NCBI RefSeq assembly: GCF_027497495.1
Contig: NZ_CP114205.1
Coordinates: forward strand, 2,790,001-2,854,000
Length of the DNA: 64,000 bases
Origin: Streptomyces tubercidicus
GTDB lineage: Bacteria; Actinomycetota; Actinomycetes; Streptomycetales; Streptomycetaceae
Direction: 5' to 3'
Shown: one piece after another, positions 33,877 to 44,960 of the stretch
Layout of the letters: every line of letters starts with the position of its first letter
Position numbering within the stretch: position 1 is the first letter of the stretch
The notes under the pieces: generated by a model
Seen by the model: only the letters and a program-made list of their open reading frames with translations
What the model was told of the DNA's origin: nothing
Databases searched by the model: none
Program-made: the position numbers and the translations under genes

Positions 33877-34989
33877 TCACCAACCGGGCGGCAGCCTGGA
33901 CGGCGGCGGCGGAGCGTGTGGCGGCCGTGCCTCGTCCGGGGCGGCGCCGTACGCCCGTACCTCGTCCGGATCGGGGGCGGCCGCCGGGACGCCGGGCCGG
34001 GCCGCCGTGATCAGCGTGGTCAGGCCGGCGGCCGCCACGAAGGCCGCGGTGCCCACCTCCAGCTGGGCCCGGCCGGGCAGCGCGGCGAAGCGGCCCAGCG
34101 CCCCGCTGCGTACGGCGAAGGCGAGCGCGCCGGCCCCGTACGCGGTCAGCAGGGCCGCGGCCATGAGCGCCGCCGGGCGGGCCCAGGCCGCACGGCGCAG
34201 CGCGGCGGCCGCGGCACCCAGGGCCAGCAGTGCGAGCGCCAGCGCCTGCCAGTGCACCGGCAGCTGCAGCAGCGCGCGGAAGACGGAGGCGTCGCCGAAC
34301 AGCCCGTTGCCGTAGAGGTCCCCGCCGAGCCGGGCCCACCAGTGGATCTCCCAGCCGGTGAGGGCGGTTCCGGCAGCGCCCAGGAGGACGGCGGCGGTGA
34401 CGGCCGGTCCCTTGAACGGCCGGCCGGGCACCCCGGGGCCCGCCACCGGCGGCACCGCGCGGACCACTCCGTACGCCGTGGCCGCCGTCGCCGGGAGCTT
34501 GTGCGCCCCGCGCGCGGAGGGCCCGTCCGGCCGCCGCCCCGCCACACTCACCATGATCAGCACGACCGCCAGGGCGAGTTGGGCCAGGACGGTCAGCCGC
34601 GCCCGTGCCATGAGCCCGCTGTCCAGTCCTTGGAGCCAGCCCTCGCCCAGCATCCATACGAGCGGGACCCGCAGCAGTACGGTGGCGGCCGCCAGGGAGA
34701 GCAGGGCGCCGGTGGCCACGGCCGAGGTGACGGCGGTGCGCAGGGCGGTGACCGCGGCGACGAGCGCGCCGAGCACCAGCAGCGGGTCGAGCGCCGAGGT
34801 GGCCCAGGCGGTGAACTCCCGTGGCCGGGGCGTCTCGCCGAGCCAGAACTCCCCGACGTCCGCAGCGTGCTGAGCGACCGTCAGGTCACGGATGATCCAG
34901 GCCGTGCCGAGCAGCGCGAGCAGCAGGCAGGCCAGGGCGCCGAGGCCGCGCGCGCCGCGGGTGAGAACGCCGTCCCGCACTGTGGACAC
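33877..34989 (-). CDS. Multi-pass integral membrane protein
   Basis: A 370-residue membrane protein that I cannot name. About nine hydrophobic helices are spread over residues 10-345, beginning GLGALACLLLALLGTAWIIRDL and including LLVLGALVAAVTAL, LAQLALAVVLIMVSVAG, WQALALALLALGAAAAAL and EVGTAAFVAAAGLTTLITA. Loops near EIHWWARLGGDLYGNGLFGDASVFR are aromatic and probably face outside. A Pro-rich tail ends PPPPSRLPPGW. It has no cofactor motif. GTG at 34989 after GGGGCGAG is preferred over an in-frame start at 35034. It is divergent from bldKA. Confidence 0.72.
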   Translation of the reverse strand: MSTVRDGVLTRGARGLGALACLLLALLGTAWIIRDLTVAQHAADVGEFWLGETPRPREFTAWATSALDPLLVLGALVAAVTALRTAVTSAVATGALLSLAAATVLLRVPLVWMLGEGWLQGLDSGLMARARLTVLAQLALAVVLIMVSVAGRRPDGPSARGAHKLPATAATAYGVVRAVPPVAGPGVPGRPFKGPAVTAAVLLGAAGTALTGWEIHWWARLGGDLYGNGLFGDASVFRALLQLPVHWQALALALLALGAAAAALRRAAWARPAALMAAALLTAYGAGALAFAVRSGALGRFAALPGRAQLEVGTAAFVAAAGLTTLITAARPGVPAAAPDPDEVRAYGAAPDEARPPHAPPPPSRLPPGW

Positions 34990-35473
34990 GGCTCGCCCCC
35001 GTCCGTATCGAAGTATCCGAGTCGTCCGCGGCACCCCGCACAGGAGGCGCCCCCGCAGGTCTACTGCAGTCCCGGCCCGGCGACAACAGACCCGGACGGG
35101 GTGGTGGGCGAAACCAGGACAAAGCGATGATCGGCCGGGACGCCGCCTGGCGTCCCGGCCGGTCTACGGCACCCGCACGGCCGTACGTTGTTCATCATGG
35201 CGCGTCCGTATATCGGTGTTGCGTCAGTGAAGTTGCCTTCATGTTAAAGCAGTTGGTGGCGATATGTCCCCCATGCCGCTTATTGCGGCACCCTGTCAAG
35301 CACGCCTGAGCGTCGATCTGCGCAATCTTCGCTCAAGAAGTAGACGACCTGTTCATGAGCACACCCGATCCCCTTGACTCCGCCATAAATCACTTGCGAA
35401 AGTCCGCTCATCCAGCGGTGCGACCAGGTGCCGCTTCACGTTCCAAGAGAACTCGGCGCGGGGGCACTTCGCG
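34990..35473. promoter_or_regulatory. 484-bp divergent region upstream of the bldK-type operon
   Basis: AT-rich by local standards from 35200 to 35400. A strong 14-bp stem with a GCCT loop lies at 35131-35162 (CGGCCGGGACGCC/GGCGTCCCGGCCG), although no gene ends nearby. A possible promoter is TTGACT (35374-35379), 18 bases, GAAAGT (35398-35403), about 70 bp before bldKA. AGTGA-N8-TCAT at 35226-35242 resembles half-sites bound by BldD, with one base off. I find no credible gene here, and the bldKA ribosome site is weak. Confidence 0.45.
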
Positions 35474-36496
35474 ATGACTAGTCCATCCCAGACCGCGGCA
35501 ACCAAGTCCGATCCACCGGGACTTGATTCCAAGGGTCTGAAGAAGACGAAGGACGGCAAGGACGGTGAGCTGATCGGCCGTTCCCCCGGCCAGCTGATGT
35601 GGCGGCGCTTCAAGCGCGACCGCACGGGCGTCATCTGCGCTGTCGTGGTGCTGGCCTTCTTCCTCGTGGCCGTGCTCGCCTCGGTGTACGGCAAGAACCC
35701 GTACACCTTCTACGGCAACGAGGATCCGAGCCTCTTCGACGAGTTCGGCTATCCGATGGGGGCCAACGGCGGCATCTCCGGCGACTTCTGGTTCGGTATC
35801 GAACCCGCCCTCGGCCGGGACCTGTTCACGCTGCTGCTCTACGGCATGCGGACGTCCCTGGGGATCTCCGTGGCGGTGACCATCCTGGTGGTCATCACCG
35901 GCACCCTGCTGGGCGTCACCGCGGGCTATCTGGGCGGCAGGACCGACTACTGGCTCGGCCGGCTGATCGACTTCCTGCTCGCCTTCCCCAGCCAGCTGAC
36001 CTTCGTGGCCTTCATGCCCGTGGTCGTGGCGTTCTTCATCCCGCCGGGCGACGAGACCCCCACCTATGTGCGGGCGGTGGCGCTCATCCTGGTGCAGTGG
36101 GCTCTGGGCTGGATGGGTCTGGCCCGTCTGCTGCGCGGCCAGGTGCTGTCGCTGCGTGAGCGGGAGTTCGTCGAGGCCGCGAAGATCACCGGCGCCTCCC
36201 CCTGGCGCATCATCCGCAAGGAACTGCTGCCCAACGTGGTCACGCCCATCCTGGTGCAGGCCACCTACATGCTCCCGCTGTTCGTCACGGCGGAGGCCGG
36301 TCTGTCCTTCCTGGGCGTCGGCATCATGGAGCCGACCCCGGACTGGGGACGGCTGTTCCACACGGCCGGCATGGTCTACGAGAACGACCCGACCTTCCTT
36401 CTCTTCCCCGGCGCCGCAATGGTGATCTTCGTGCTGTGCTTCAACCTGCTCGGGGACTCGGTCCGGGACGCCTTCGATCCCAAGTCCGGGCGCTGA
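35474..36496 (+). CDS. bldKA: Oligopeptide ABC permease, DppC type (BldKA-like)
   Basis: A 340-residue inner-membrane subunit. A charged N-terminus of about 50 residues leads to six helices. The cytoplasmic EAA loop [24 protein letters not shown] contacts the ATPases. It ends [14 protein letters not shown], typical of DppC/OppC. The order permease, binding lipoprotein, permease, ATPase, ATPase matches bldKA-E of S. coelicolor, a permease needed for aerial growth that imports a peptide signal. Assignment rests on gene order and lengths, not a sequence search. The start is ATG at 35474 with a weak ribosome site. The first gene of the operon is about 100 bp before bldKB. Confidence 0.8.
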   Translation: MTSPSQTAATKSDPPGLDSKGLKKTKDGKDGELIGRSPGQLMWRRFKRDRTGVICAVVVLAFFLVAVLASVYGKNPYTFYGNEDPSLFDEFGYPMGANGGISGDFWFGIEPALGRDLFTLLLYGMRTSLGISVAVTILVVITGTLLGVTAGYLGGRTDYWLGRLIDFLLAFPSQLTFVAFMPVVVAFFIPPGDETPTYVRAVALILVQWALGWMGLARLLRGQVLSLREREFVEAAKITGASPWRIIRKELLPNVVTPILVQATYMLPLFVTAEAGLSFLGVGIMEPTPDWGRLFHTAGMVYENDPTFLLFPGAAMVIFVLCFNLLGDSVRDAFDPKSGR

Positions 36497-36599
36497 TCGT
36501 CCATGTGAGGGGGGCAGCTGTCACCCCCGGGCCGGGCTCGTACCGGTTGCGTCAGGCAGCAGATCTGGACACCAACTGACAGGCAGGTGCTTGGACCCA

Positions 36600-38399
36600 A
36601 TGAACGCACTATCTACGCGCAGAGCACGCGCCGTGATCGTGGCCCTGGCGGCCGGTTCACTCGCGCTCACCGGCTGCAGCAGCGGCGGCGGTACCGGCAA
36701 GGACCAGTCCCAGACGGACAAGGACGCCGCCGCGCAGTCCAAGACCGTCGCGCTCGGCACGGCCGCCGACTCCACCGGCCCGGCCGCCGAGGTCAAGGGC
36801 TCCCGCAAGGGCGGCACCCTCCGCGTCTACCAGCGGGACAGCTTCAACCACCTGGACCCGGCGCAGATGTACGTCAGCGACCTGGGCACCCTGTCCAAGC
36901 TGATCTTCCGTGGCCTGACCACGTACAAGCAGGACGACGCCGGCAAGAAGACGGTGGTCGGCGACCTCGCCACCGACGCGGGCCAGATGTCCGACGGTGG
37001 CAAGACCTGGAAGTACACGCTCAAGGACGGCATCAAGTTCGAGGACGGCAAGCCGATCACCTCGAAGGACATCCGCCACACCTTCGAGCGGATGTACGCC
37101 AAGTTCATCACCGACGGCCCCACCTACATGCAGTCGTGGCTGTCGGGCGCGGGCACCTCGTACCGCAAGGCGCTCCCGGACGGTCCGTACAAGGGTGACC
37201 ACCTGCCCAAGACGGTGCTGGACACCCCGGATGACAAGACCGTCATCTTCCACTTCAAGAAGCCGCAGACGCAGGTGCCCTACGCGCTCGCCATGGCGGG
37301 CTACAGCGCCGTCCCCGAGGGCGCCAAGGACACCAAGGAGAACTACGACGTCAAGCCGGTCTGCGCCGGCCCGTACAAGTTCGCCTCCTTCAAGGAGGGC
37401 AAGGGCGCCAAGCTGGTGCGCAACACGAACTGGGACCCGAAGACGGACCCGGCGCGGCACCAGTACGTCGACGGCTTCGACATCACCTTCAACCACCAGT
37501 TCTCGGACTCCACCAAGCGCCTGCTGGCCGACCAGGGTGAGGCCAAGAACGCGATCAGCTTCAGCAACTCGGTGGAGCCGACGCAGACCAAGCAGGTGCT
37601 GGACAACGCCAGCGCCAGCAAGCGCCTGGTGCAGGGCTACCAGCCCTACGTCTGGCAGATGAACATGAACATGGACCGCATCAAGGACAAGAAGATCCGC
37701 GATGCGATCACCTACGCCATGCCGAACGCCCAGATCGTCCGCATCAACGGCGGCAGCTACGGCGGTGAGGTCGCCGGCGGTCTGCTCGCCCCGACCGTGG
37801 CGGGTTACAAGAAGGGCTACGACCCCTACGGGAAGCTCTCGCACCCCAACGGTGAGCCGGAGAAGGCCAAGAAGCTCCTCAAGGAGGCCGGCAAGACGGG
37901 CATGAAGCTCGTCTACGCCTACTCCAACACCGAGATCCGCCAGAAGGAAGCCGCGGTCATCGAGGGCGCCCTGAACAAGGCCGGCTTCGACGTCCAGAAG
38001 AAGGAGGTCGACTCCTCCTCCTGGTACCAGCAGATGGGCAAGGTCAAGAACGGCTTCGACATCTACATGACCGGCTGGGGCCAGGACTGGGCGGACGCCT
38101 CGACCGTCATCCCGCCGTCGTACGACCCCCGTCAGATCCAGGACGGCGCGGCCAACTACTCGCACATCCGTGACAAGCACGTCAGCGACGAGATCGACCG
38201 CATCGAGAAGATCACGGACATCAAGAAGCAGACCGCGGAGTGGCAGAAGCTGCACCAGTACATCGTGGAGAAGGTCAACCCGGCCGCCCCGGTCTTCTAC
38301 ACCAAGGTGCTCCAGCTGTACGGCTCCAACGTGGGCGGTGCCCGCTACAACAGCGACACCAACTACATGGACCTGAACACGCTGTTCCTCAAGAAGTAA
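36600..38399 (+). CDS. bldKB: Oligopeptide-binding lipoprotein (BldKB-like)
   Basis: A 599-residue precursor with lipobox ALTGC (Cys26) after an Arg-rich N-terminus, anchored on the outer face of the membrane. It is a family 5 solute-binding protein: GGTLRVYQRDSFNHLDPAQMY, then DGKTWKYTLKDGIKFEDGKP and the late DIYMTGWGQDWADAS. The length, near 600, agrees with BldKB (about 64 kDa, from memory) and is longer than the second binding protein here (539). Lys-rich for this genome (many KK pairs), as common in abundant exported proteins. ATG at 36600 is chosen; TTG nine bases earlier is possible. A stable hairpin follows the stop. Confidence 0.82.
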   Translation: MNALSTRRARAVIVALAAGSLALTGCSSGGGTGKDQSQTDKDAAAQSKTVALGTAADSTGPAAEVKGSRKGGTLRVYQRDSFNHLDPAQMYVSDLGTLSKLIFRGLTTYKQDDAGKKTVVGDLATDAGQMSDGGKTWKYTLKDGIKFEDGKPITSKDIRHTFERMYAKFITDGPTYMQSWLSGAGTSYRKALPDGPYKGDHLPKTVLDTPDDKTVIFHFKKPQTQVPYALAMAGYSAVPEGAKDTKENYDVKPVCAGPYKFASFKEGKGAKLVRNTNWDPKTDPARHQYVDGFDITFNHQFSDSTKRLLADQGEAKNAISFSNSVEPTQTKQVLDNASASKRLVQGYQPYVWQMNMNMDRIKDKKIRDAITYAMPNAQIVRINGGSYGGEVAGGLLAPTVAGYKKGYDPYGKLSHPNGEPEKAKKLLKEAGKTGMKLVYAYSNTEIRQKEAAVIEGALNKAGFDVQKKEVDSSSWYQQMGKVKNGFDIYMTGWGQDWADASTVIPPSYDPRQIQDGAANYSHIRDKHVSDEIDRIEKITDIKKQTAEWQKLHQYIVEKVNPAAPVFYTKVLQLYGSNVGGARYNSDTNYMDLNTLFLKK

Positions 38400-38431
38400 G
38401 ACGCACGACGAAGCACACACCGGAAGGCGGT

Positions 38432-38470
38432 CCGGAGAGCGCGCGGCACGGCGGAGCGCGCGCTCTCCGG
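38432..38470 (+). terminator. Intra-operon attenuator hairpin between bldKB and bldKC
   Basis: Perfect 14-bp arms CCGGAGAGCGCGCG (38432-38445) and CGCGCGCTCTCCGG (38457-38470) with an 11-nt loop; outer GGAAGG/CCTTCC bases can extend the stem. It lies 32 bp after the binding-protein stop and 62 bp before the permease gene. It may protect the binding-protein message or reduce read-through so that binding protein exceeds permease. Confidence 0.7.
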
Positions 38471-38532
38471 GGCCTTCCCGGCCCCTCCGTCACTCCCCAC
38501 CGCCGCCGCCGTCCTGAGAGCAGCGAACTGCC

Positions 38533-39504
38533 ATGCTTCCCTTCCTATTCCGCCGGGTCTTCGGCGCGGTCGTCATCCTTCTCCTGCTGAGCGCCTTCAC
38601 GTTCTTCGTGTTCTTCTCCACCGGTGACCCGGCCATGATGGCGTGCGGCAAGAACTGCACCGCCGACAACGTGGCCCTGATCCATCAGAACCTCGGTCTC
38701 GACAAGCCCCTGCCGACGCAGTACTGGGACTTCCTCGTCGGCATCTTCGCGGGCCGCGACTACAGCATCGGGCACTGCAGCGCCCCCTGCTTCGGCTACT
38801 CGTTCGCCACCAAGCAGGACGTCTGGGCGACGATGATGGACCGGCTGCCCACCACGGCGTCGCTGGCCGTCGGCGGCGCGATCACCTTCCTGGTGATCGG
38901 CCTCGGTGCCGGTCTGCTCGCCGCCTGGAAGAAGGGCTCGGTGCTGGACAAGACCGTCACCGGCGCTTCCATGGTGCTCAGCTCGGTGCAGATCTACATC
39001 CTGGGCCCGATCGTCCTCGGCATCTTCGTCTACAGCGGCATCATGGCCTCGCCCAAGTACGTGGAGCTCACCAGCGACCCGGCCGGCTGGTTCATGGGCC
39101 TGCTGCTGCCGTGGCTGGTGATGTCGACGATCTTCACCGCGCAGTACACCCGTATGTCGCGCTCGACGATGATCGAGCAGCTCCAGGAGGAGCATGTCCG
39201 TACGGCCAAGGCCAAGGGCATGCCGGCGCGGTACGTCTTCCTGCGCTACGCCTGGCGCGGCTCGCTGATCCCGATCGTCACGATCCTCGGTATCGACCTC
39301 AGCTCGCTGTTCGGCGGCGCCATGATCACCGAGTACACCTTCTCGCTGGCGGGCCTCGGCCGACTGGCGATCAATTCCGTCACCACCCTCGATCTGCCCA
39401 TGGTCCTGGGCGTGCTGATCTTCAGCGCCGCCCTGATCCTGGTGTTCAACATCATCGTGGATGCGACGTACGCCCTCATCGACCCGCGCGTGCGCCTGTC
39501 CTAG
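38533..39504 (+). CDS. bldKC: Oligopeptide ABC permease, DppB type (BldKC-like)
   Basis: A 323-residue permease subunit. Helix 1 (RRVFGAVVILLLLSAFTFFVFF) is followed by the typical DppB periplasmic loop with NLGLDKPLPTQYWDFLVGI, then five more helices. The EAA loop is EEHVRTAKAKGMPARYVFLRYAWR. It ends NIIVDATYALIDPRVRLS. An unusual CGKNC and CSAPCF in the outer loops give four Cys that might form disulphides. It pairs with the DppC-type subunit to make the channel. The start is ATG at 38533; bldKD follows after 10 bp. Confidence 0.85.
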   Translation: MLPFLFRRVFGAVVILLLLSAFTFFVFFSTGDPAMMACGKNCTADNVALIHQNLGLDKPLPTQYWDFLVGIFAGRDYSIGHCSAPCFGYSFATKQDVWATMMDRLPTTASLAVGGAITFLVIGLGAGLLAAWKKGSVLDKTVTGASMVLSSVQIYILGPIVLGIFVYSGIMASPKYVELTSDPAGWFMGLLLPWLVMSTIFTAQYTRMSRSTMIEQLQEEHVRTAKAKGMPARYVFLRYAWRGSLIPIVTILGIDLSSLFGGAMITEYTFSLAGLGRLAINSVTTLDLPMVLGVLIFSAALILVFNIIVDATYALIDPRVRLS

Positions 39505-39514
39505 GAGAGCCCAA

Positions 39515-40576
39515 GTGACCACACTCACCAAGACCGAGGACGCGCCGGAGCCGACCGGCTCTGAACCCTTCCTCTCCGTCCGCGACCTGCATGTGCGGTT
39601 CTCCACCGAGGACGGCATCGTCAAGGCGGTCGACGGCCTCTCCTTCAACCTGGAGCGCGGGCAGACGCTCGGCATCGTCGGCGAATCGGGATCCGGCAAG
39701 TCCGTCACCAACCTCGCCGTGCTGGGGCTGCACAACCCCAAGTCCACCGAGATCTCCGGTGACATCACGCTGGACGGCCAGAAGCTGACCGGGGCCAAGG
39801 AGAAGACCCTGGAGAAGCTCCGCGGCAACAAGATGGCCATGATCTTCCAGGACGCGCTGACCGCGCTGTCGCCGTACTACACGGTCGGCCGGCAGATCGC
39901 GGAGCCGTTCATCAAGCACACCGGCGCCAGCAAGCGCGAGGGCCGGCAGCGCGCCATCGAGATGCTGACCAAGGTCGGTATCCCGCAGCCCAACCTGCGG
40001 GTGGACGACTATCCGCACCAGTTCTCCGGCGGTATGCGCCAGCGCGCGATGATCGCCATGTCGCTGGTCTGCAACCCCGAGCTGCTGATCGCCGACGAGC
40101 CGACCACCGCCCTGGACGTCACCGTCCAGGCGCAGATCCTCGACCTGCTCAAGGACCTCCAGCAGGAGTTCGGCTCCGCGATCATCCTGATCACCCATGA
40201 CCTCGGGGTGGTCGCCAATACGGCCGACGACCTGCTGGTGATGTACGCGGGCCGGGCCGTGGAGCGGGGCTCCGTCAAGGAGATCCTCACGCAGCCCCAG
40301 CACCCGTACACCTGGGGCTTGCTGAGCTCCATGCCCCGGCTCACCTCGGACGTCCACGAGGAGCTGCACCCGATCCCCGGGACGCCGCCGAGCCTGCTCA
40401 CCCCGCCCTCCGGCTGCGGCTTCCACCCGCGCTGCGGCTTCACCGGCGAGGTCGGCGGGGCCCGCTGCGGCGAGGAGCGGCCGCTGCTGGAGCTGGGGCG
40501 CGCGGCCGCGTGCCATCTGAGCGCCGAGCAGAAGCAGACCCTCTTCACCGAGCAGATCAAGCCCCGGCTGGGCTAG
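39515..40576 (+). CDS. bldKD: Oligopeptide ABC ATPase, OppD/DppD type (BldKD-like)
   Basis: A 353-residue ATPase. Walker A GESGSGKS (56-63), Q-loop [17 protein letters not shown], signature [12 protein letters not shown], Walker [15 protein letters not shown] and H-loop LITHDLG. A C-terminal oligopeptide-transporter extension has Cys-rich [10 protein letters not shown]...RCGEERPLL, which in relatives can bind an Fe-S cluster. The start is GTG at 39515 behind GGAGAG. It is 12 bp upstream of bldKE, so translation is probably coupled. With BldKE it powers import. Confidence 0.88.
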   Translation: MTTLTKTEDAPEPTGSEPFLSVRDLHVRFSTEDGIVKAVDGLSFNLERGQTLGIVGESGSGKSVTNLAVLGLHNPKSTEISGDITLDGQKLTGAKEKTLEKLRGNKMAMIFQDALTALSPYYTVGRQIAEPFIKHTGASKREGRQRAIEMLTKVGIPQPNLRVDDYPHQFSGGMRQRAMIAMSLVCNPELLIADEPTTALDVTVQAQILDLLKDLQQEFGSAIILITHDLGVVANTADDLLVMYAGRAVERGSVKEILTQPQHPYTWGLLSSMPRLTSDVHEELHPIPGTPPSLLTPPSGCGFHPRCGFTGEVGGARCGEERPLLELGRAAACHLSAEQKQTLFTEQIKPRLG

Positions 40577-40588
40577 GGAGCGACCACC

Positions 40589-41728
<1,140 letters not shown>

Positions 41729-41747
41729 CCCACCGCTCGCCGTTCGG

Positions 41748-41776
41748 AGCCCGCTTCCCCTAAGGGGAGGCGGGCT
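41748..41776. terminator. Bidirectional terminator between the two permease operons
   Basis: AGCCCGCTTCCCCT pairs with AGGGGAGGCGGGCT with one G-U, and a 1-nt loop that would open to four. It starts 20 bp after the bldKE stop. Transcripts from the opposite operon reach it about 120 bp past their last stop. Confidence 0.75.
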
Positions 41777-41812
41777 TCGTCGTCCGTGCCGCGGGGGCGG
41801 CTACGGGCCCCT

Positions 41813-41862
41813 ACGGGTGCGGCCGCCGTGCCCGTACGGGTGCGGCTGCGGGTGCGGCCGCC
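41813..41862. repeat. Imperfect GGGTGCGG repeats in the convergent spacer
   Basis: Three near copies of CGGGTGCGGCYGCC (41813-41827, 41836-41849, 41850-41862), with blocks of CCCCTACGG flanking them on both sides. Non-coding; it sits between the terminator and the end of the leftward ATPase gene. Confidence 0.6.
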
Positions 41863-41894
41863 CTCCGGCCCCTACCGCCGTACGGCCCCTACGG

Positions 41895-42959
41895 CTACTC
41901 GCTCGGCACCACATGCCGCTCCTCCGCGAAGTGGCAGGCCGAGGCGTGCCCGGCCGGCCCCGCCGTCTCCCGGAACTCCGCAGGCACGTCCAGCGGCGGT
42001 ACGACATCGGCGCACAGCTGCTGGGCCTTCCAGCAGCGGGTGCGGAAGCGGCAGCCGGAGGGCGGGTTCGCGGGTGAGGGGACATCGCCCGCCAGCAGGA
42101 TGCGGTCGCGGTGGCCGCGGGCCTCCGGGTCGGGGACGGGCACCGCGGACAGCAGGGCCTGGGTGTACGGGTGCGTCGGATGCTCGTAGATCTGCTCGCC
42201 GGTGCCGGTCTCGGCCAGCCGGCCCAGATACATCACCGCGACGCGGTCGGAGATATGCCGGACGACGGACAGATCGTGCGCGATGAAGACGTACGACAGC
42301 TCGAACTCCTGCTGCAACCGCTCCAGCAGATTGACCACTTGGGCCTGGATCGAGACATCCAGCGCGGAGACCGGCTCATCGGCGACGATGATCTCCGGGC
42401 GGAGCGCCAGACCGCGGGCGATCCCGATGCGCTGGCGCTGCCCGCCGGAGAACTGGTGCGGATAGCGGTGGATGAACTCGGGGTTGAGCCCCACCACTTC
42501 CAGGAGTTCCTGGACCTTTCTGCGGCGGTCCCGCTTGGGGGCCGCCTCGGGGTGGATCTCGTAGGGCTCGCCGATGATGTCCCCGACGGTCATCCGGGGG
42601 TTCAGGGAGGTGTAGGGGTCCTGGAACACCATCTGGATGTTGCGCCGTACGGCCTTCAGCGCGCGGGCGGAGAGGGCGCTGATGTCCTCGCCCCGGTAAA
42701 GGATCTGACCGGACGTCGGACGTTCGAGGCCGACCAACAGCTTGGCGACGGTGGATTTGCCGCAGCCCGATTCACCGACGATCCCGAGGGTCTCGCCCTG
42801 GTGGAGGTCGAAGGAGACACCGTCGACGGCCTTGACCGCGCCGATCTGCTTGTGGAAGAGCACCCCGCGGGTGAGCGGAAAGTGTTTGACCAGGTCGCGG
42901 ACCTCCAGGACCGGGGTCCCCGCGCCGGTCGCCGGACGGCCGCCGTCACCGTTCGCCAT
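41895..42959 (-). CDS. Oligopeptide ABC ATPase, OppF/DppF type
   Basis: A 354-residue ATPase of the second permease. Walker A GESGCGKS (62-69), [16 protein letters not shown], signature [12 protein letters not shown], Walker [16 protein letters not shown]-loop FIAHDLSVV. The C-terminal Cys cluster is [15 protein letters not shown]. Close relative of the BldKE-like protein in this window. Its start overlaps the upstream ATPase gene by 14 bp. Last gene of the leftward operon. ATG at 42959 has GGAGA upstream. Confidence 0.9.
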   Translation of the reverse strand: MANGDGGRPATGAGTPVLEVRDLVKHFPLTRGVLFHKQIGAVKAVDGVSFDLHQGETLGIVGESGCGKSTVAKLLVGLERPTSGQILYRGEDISALSARALKAVRRNIQMVFQDPYTSLNPRMTVGDIIGEPYEIHPEAAPKRDRRRKVQELLEVVGLNPEFIHRYPHQFSGGQRQRIGIARGLALRPEIIVADEPVSALDVSIQAQVVNLLERLQQEFELSYVFIAHDLSVVRHISDRVAVMYLGRLAETGTGEQIYEHPTHPYTQALLSAVPVPDPEARGHRDRILLAGDVPSPANPPSGCRFRTRCWKAQQLCADVVPPLDVPAEFRETAGPAGHASACHFAEERHVVPSE

Positions 42960-43965
42960 GGAGGGTCTCCTTCCAGAAGTGGCAGGCGCTGGCCCGGCCG
43001 GGTCCGGCCTCGTAGAGCGGCGGCGGATCCGTACGGCAGATGTCCTGGGCCAGCGGGCAGCGCGGGTGGAAGGGGCAGCCGGACGGGATGGCCGTCAGGC
43101 TGGGCGGCAGACCCTTGATCGCGTACAGCTGCCGGCCCTTGCGGTCCAGGCGGGGGACGGAGTCCAGCAGACCGCGGGTGTAGGGGTGCGCGGGTGCCCG
43201 GTAGAGCTGGTGGACGGAGGCGGTCTCGACGATCCGGCCGGCGTACATCACCGCGATGGTGTCGGCGACGTCCGCGACCACGCCCAGGTCATGGGTGATC
43301 AGGATCAGGCCCATGGTCAGTTCGCGCTGGAGCTCGGCCAGCAGGTCCATGACCTGGGCCTGCACCGTCACGTCCAGCGCCGTGGTCGGCTCGTCCGCGA
43401 TGATCAGGTCCGGGCCGAGGGCCAGTGCCATCGCGATCATGATGCGCTGGCGCATACCGCCGGAGAACTGGTGCGGATAGTCGCCCACCCGCTCCCGGGC
43501 CGCCGGGATGCCGACCCGCTCCATCAGTTCCACCGCCTTGGCGCGGGCGTCCTTACGGGACATCCCCTCGTGGACCTGGAACATCTCCCCCAGCTGGGCC
43601 CCGACGCTGAGGACCGGGTTCAGCGCGGACAGCGCGTCCTGGAAGATCATCGCCATCTTCGCGCCGCGGACCTTGCGCCGTTCGTCCTTGCGCAGGGTCA
43701 GCAGATCGCGCCCCTGGAAGACGACCTCGCCGCCGGTGACGTAACCGGGCGGCGAGTCCAGGATGCCCATCACGGCCTGGGCGGTGACGGACTTGCCGGA
43801 GCCGGACTCCCCGAGCACCGCCAGCGTCTGTCCGGGCGCCACGCGGTAGCTGACCCCGTTGACGGCCTTGGCGACACCGTCCCGGGTACGGAACTCCACC
43901 CGCAGGTCCCGCACATCGAGCAGGGCGGTACCGGCGCCCGTGGCCCGTGTGTCCTGGCTCGTCAT
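42946..43965 (-). CDS. Oligopeptide ABC ATPase, OppD/DppD type
   Basis: A 339-residue ATPase. Walker A GESGSGKS (52-59), [16 protein letters not shown], signature [12 protein letters not shown], Walker [16 protein letters not shown]-loop LITHDLGVV. The C-terminal Cys motif [15 protein letters not shown] is present. ATG at 43965 follows GAGGAGC and lies 11 bp after the permease stop; the frame is open much further, but that extra sequence is an out-of-frame reading of the permease gene. It overlaps the OppF gene by 14 bp. Confidence 0.9.
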   Translation of the reverse strand: MTSQDTRATGAGTALLDVRDLRVEFRTRDGVAKAVNGVSYRVAPGQTLAVLGESGSGKSVTAQAVMGILDSPPGYVTGGEVVFQGRDLLTLRKDERRKVRGAKMAMIFQDALSALNPVLSVGAQLGEMFQVHEGMSRKDARAKAVELMERVGIPAARERVGDYPHQFSGGMRQRIMIAMALALGPDLIIADEPTTALDVTVQAQVMDLLAELQRELTMGLILITHDLGVVADVADTIAVMYAGRIVETASVHQLYRAPAHPYTRGLLDSVPRLDRKGRQLYAIKGLPPSLTAIPSGCPFHPRCPLAQDICRTDPPPLYEAGPGRASACHFWKETLHGER

Positions 43966-43976
43966 CTTCCGGCTCC

Positions 43977-44960
43977 TCAGCGCAACTTGGGGTCGAGGGC
44001 GTCGCGCACCGCGTCGCCGAGCAGGATGAACGCCAGCACCGTGACGCTCAGCGCTCCGGCGGGCCACAGCAGCATGTGCGGCGCGCTGCGGATGTAGGGG
44101 GAGGCGGTGGAGATATCGATGCCCCAGGAGACGGTGGGCGGCTTCAGGCCCGCGCCCAGATACGAGAGCGTCGCCTCCAGGGCGATGAAGGTGCCGAGGG
44201 CGATGGTGGCGACGACGATGACCGGCGCGACCGCGTTCGGCGCGATATGCCGCAGCAGCAGCCGTCCGTTGCCCGCGCCCAGCGCCCGCGCGGCCTGGAC
44301 GTAGTCGTTCTGTTTGGCGGTGACGACGGAGCCGCGGGCGATACGGGAGACCTGCGGCCAGCCGAGCAGCACGATGAAGCCGACCACCGGCCAGACCGTG
44401 GTGCTGGTGACCATGGAGAGGAAGACCAGACCGCCGAGGATCACCGGGATGCCGAAGAAGATATCGGCGAGCCGGGAGAGCAGGGTGTCGCCCCAGCCGC
44501 CGAAGAACCCGGCCAGGCCGCCCAGCAGGCTGCCGAGCAGCGCCGCTCCGGTCGTGGCGCAGACGCCGACGGTGATGGAGGCACGGGCGCCGTAGACGAC
44601 CCGGGTGTAGACGTCCCTGCCCTGGGTGTCGAAGCCGAAGGGGTGGCCGGGCTGGGAGCCCTGCTGCGCCTTGGCGAGGTCGGCGCGGTAGGGGTTGCCG
44701 GTGGCGATCAGCTGCGGCCAGATCGCGATGACCACCAGAAAGAGGATGACCAGGGCGGAGATCACAAAGACCGGGTTGCGGCACAGGTCGTGCCAGGCGT
44801 CGCTCCACAGGCTGCGCGGCTTGCCGACGGAGGCGGGTGGCCCGCCGGGCGGGGCTGCCCCGGGCCGCCGTTCCAGCGACTCCGCCTCGCCGATCGCCAG
44901 CGCGGCGGACCCGCCGTCGCCATGGCCGATGGCTTCCTTGGGGACGTAGGGCTCAGGCAT
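43977..44960 (-). CDS. Oligopeptide ABC permease, DppC type
   Basis: A 327-residue permease. It has a hydrophilic N-terminus of about 50 residues (proline/glycine rich, GGPPASVGKPRSLWSDAWHD), six helices, and a substrate loop with NPYRADLAKAQQGSQPGHPFGFDTQGRDVYTRVVYG, the classic DppC pattern. The EAA loop is NDYVQAARALGAGNGRLLLRHIAPN. It ends GDAVRDALDPKLR. The start overlaps the DppB-type gene by 8 bp. It is the second permease of the leftward operon. Confidence 0.9.
   Translation of the reverse strand: MPEPYVPKEAIGHGDGGSAALAIGEAESLERRPGAAPPGGPPASVGKPRSLWSDAWHDLCRNPVFVISALVILFLVVIAIWPQLIATGNPYRADLAKAQQGSQPGHPFGFDTQGRDVYTRVVYGARASITVGVCATTGAALLGSLLGGLAGFFGGWGDTLLSRLADIFFGIPVILGGLVFLSMVTSTTVWPVVGFIVLLGWPQVSRIARGSVVTAKQNDYVQAARALGAGNGRLLLRHIAPNAVAPVIVVATIALGTFIALEATLSYLGAGLKPPTVSWGIDISTASPYIRSAPHMLLWPAGALSVTVLAFILLGDAVRDALDPKLR

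Noticed and set aside
35127..35309. Small open frame of 60 codons upstream of bldKA
   Set aside because: No ribosome site, several rare TTA codons and it runs through the hairpin; it is unlikely to be a gene.
36657..38420. Long minus-strand frame opposite the binding-protein gene
   Set aside because: Val/Leu/Asp-rich shadow typical of antisense frames in high-GC genes; the plus strand encodes a clear lipoprotein.
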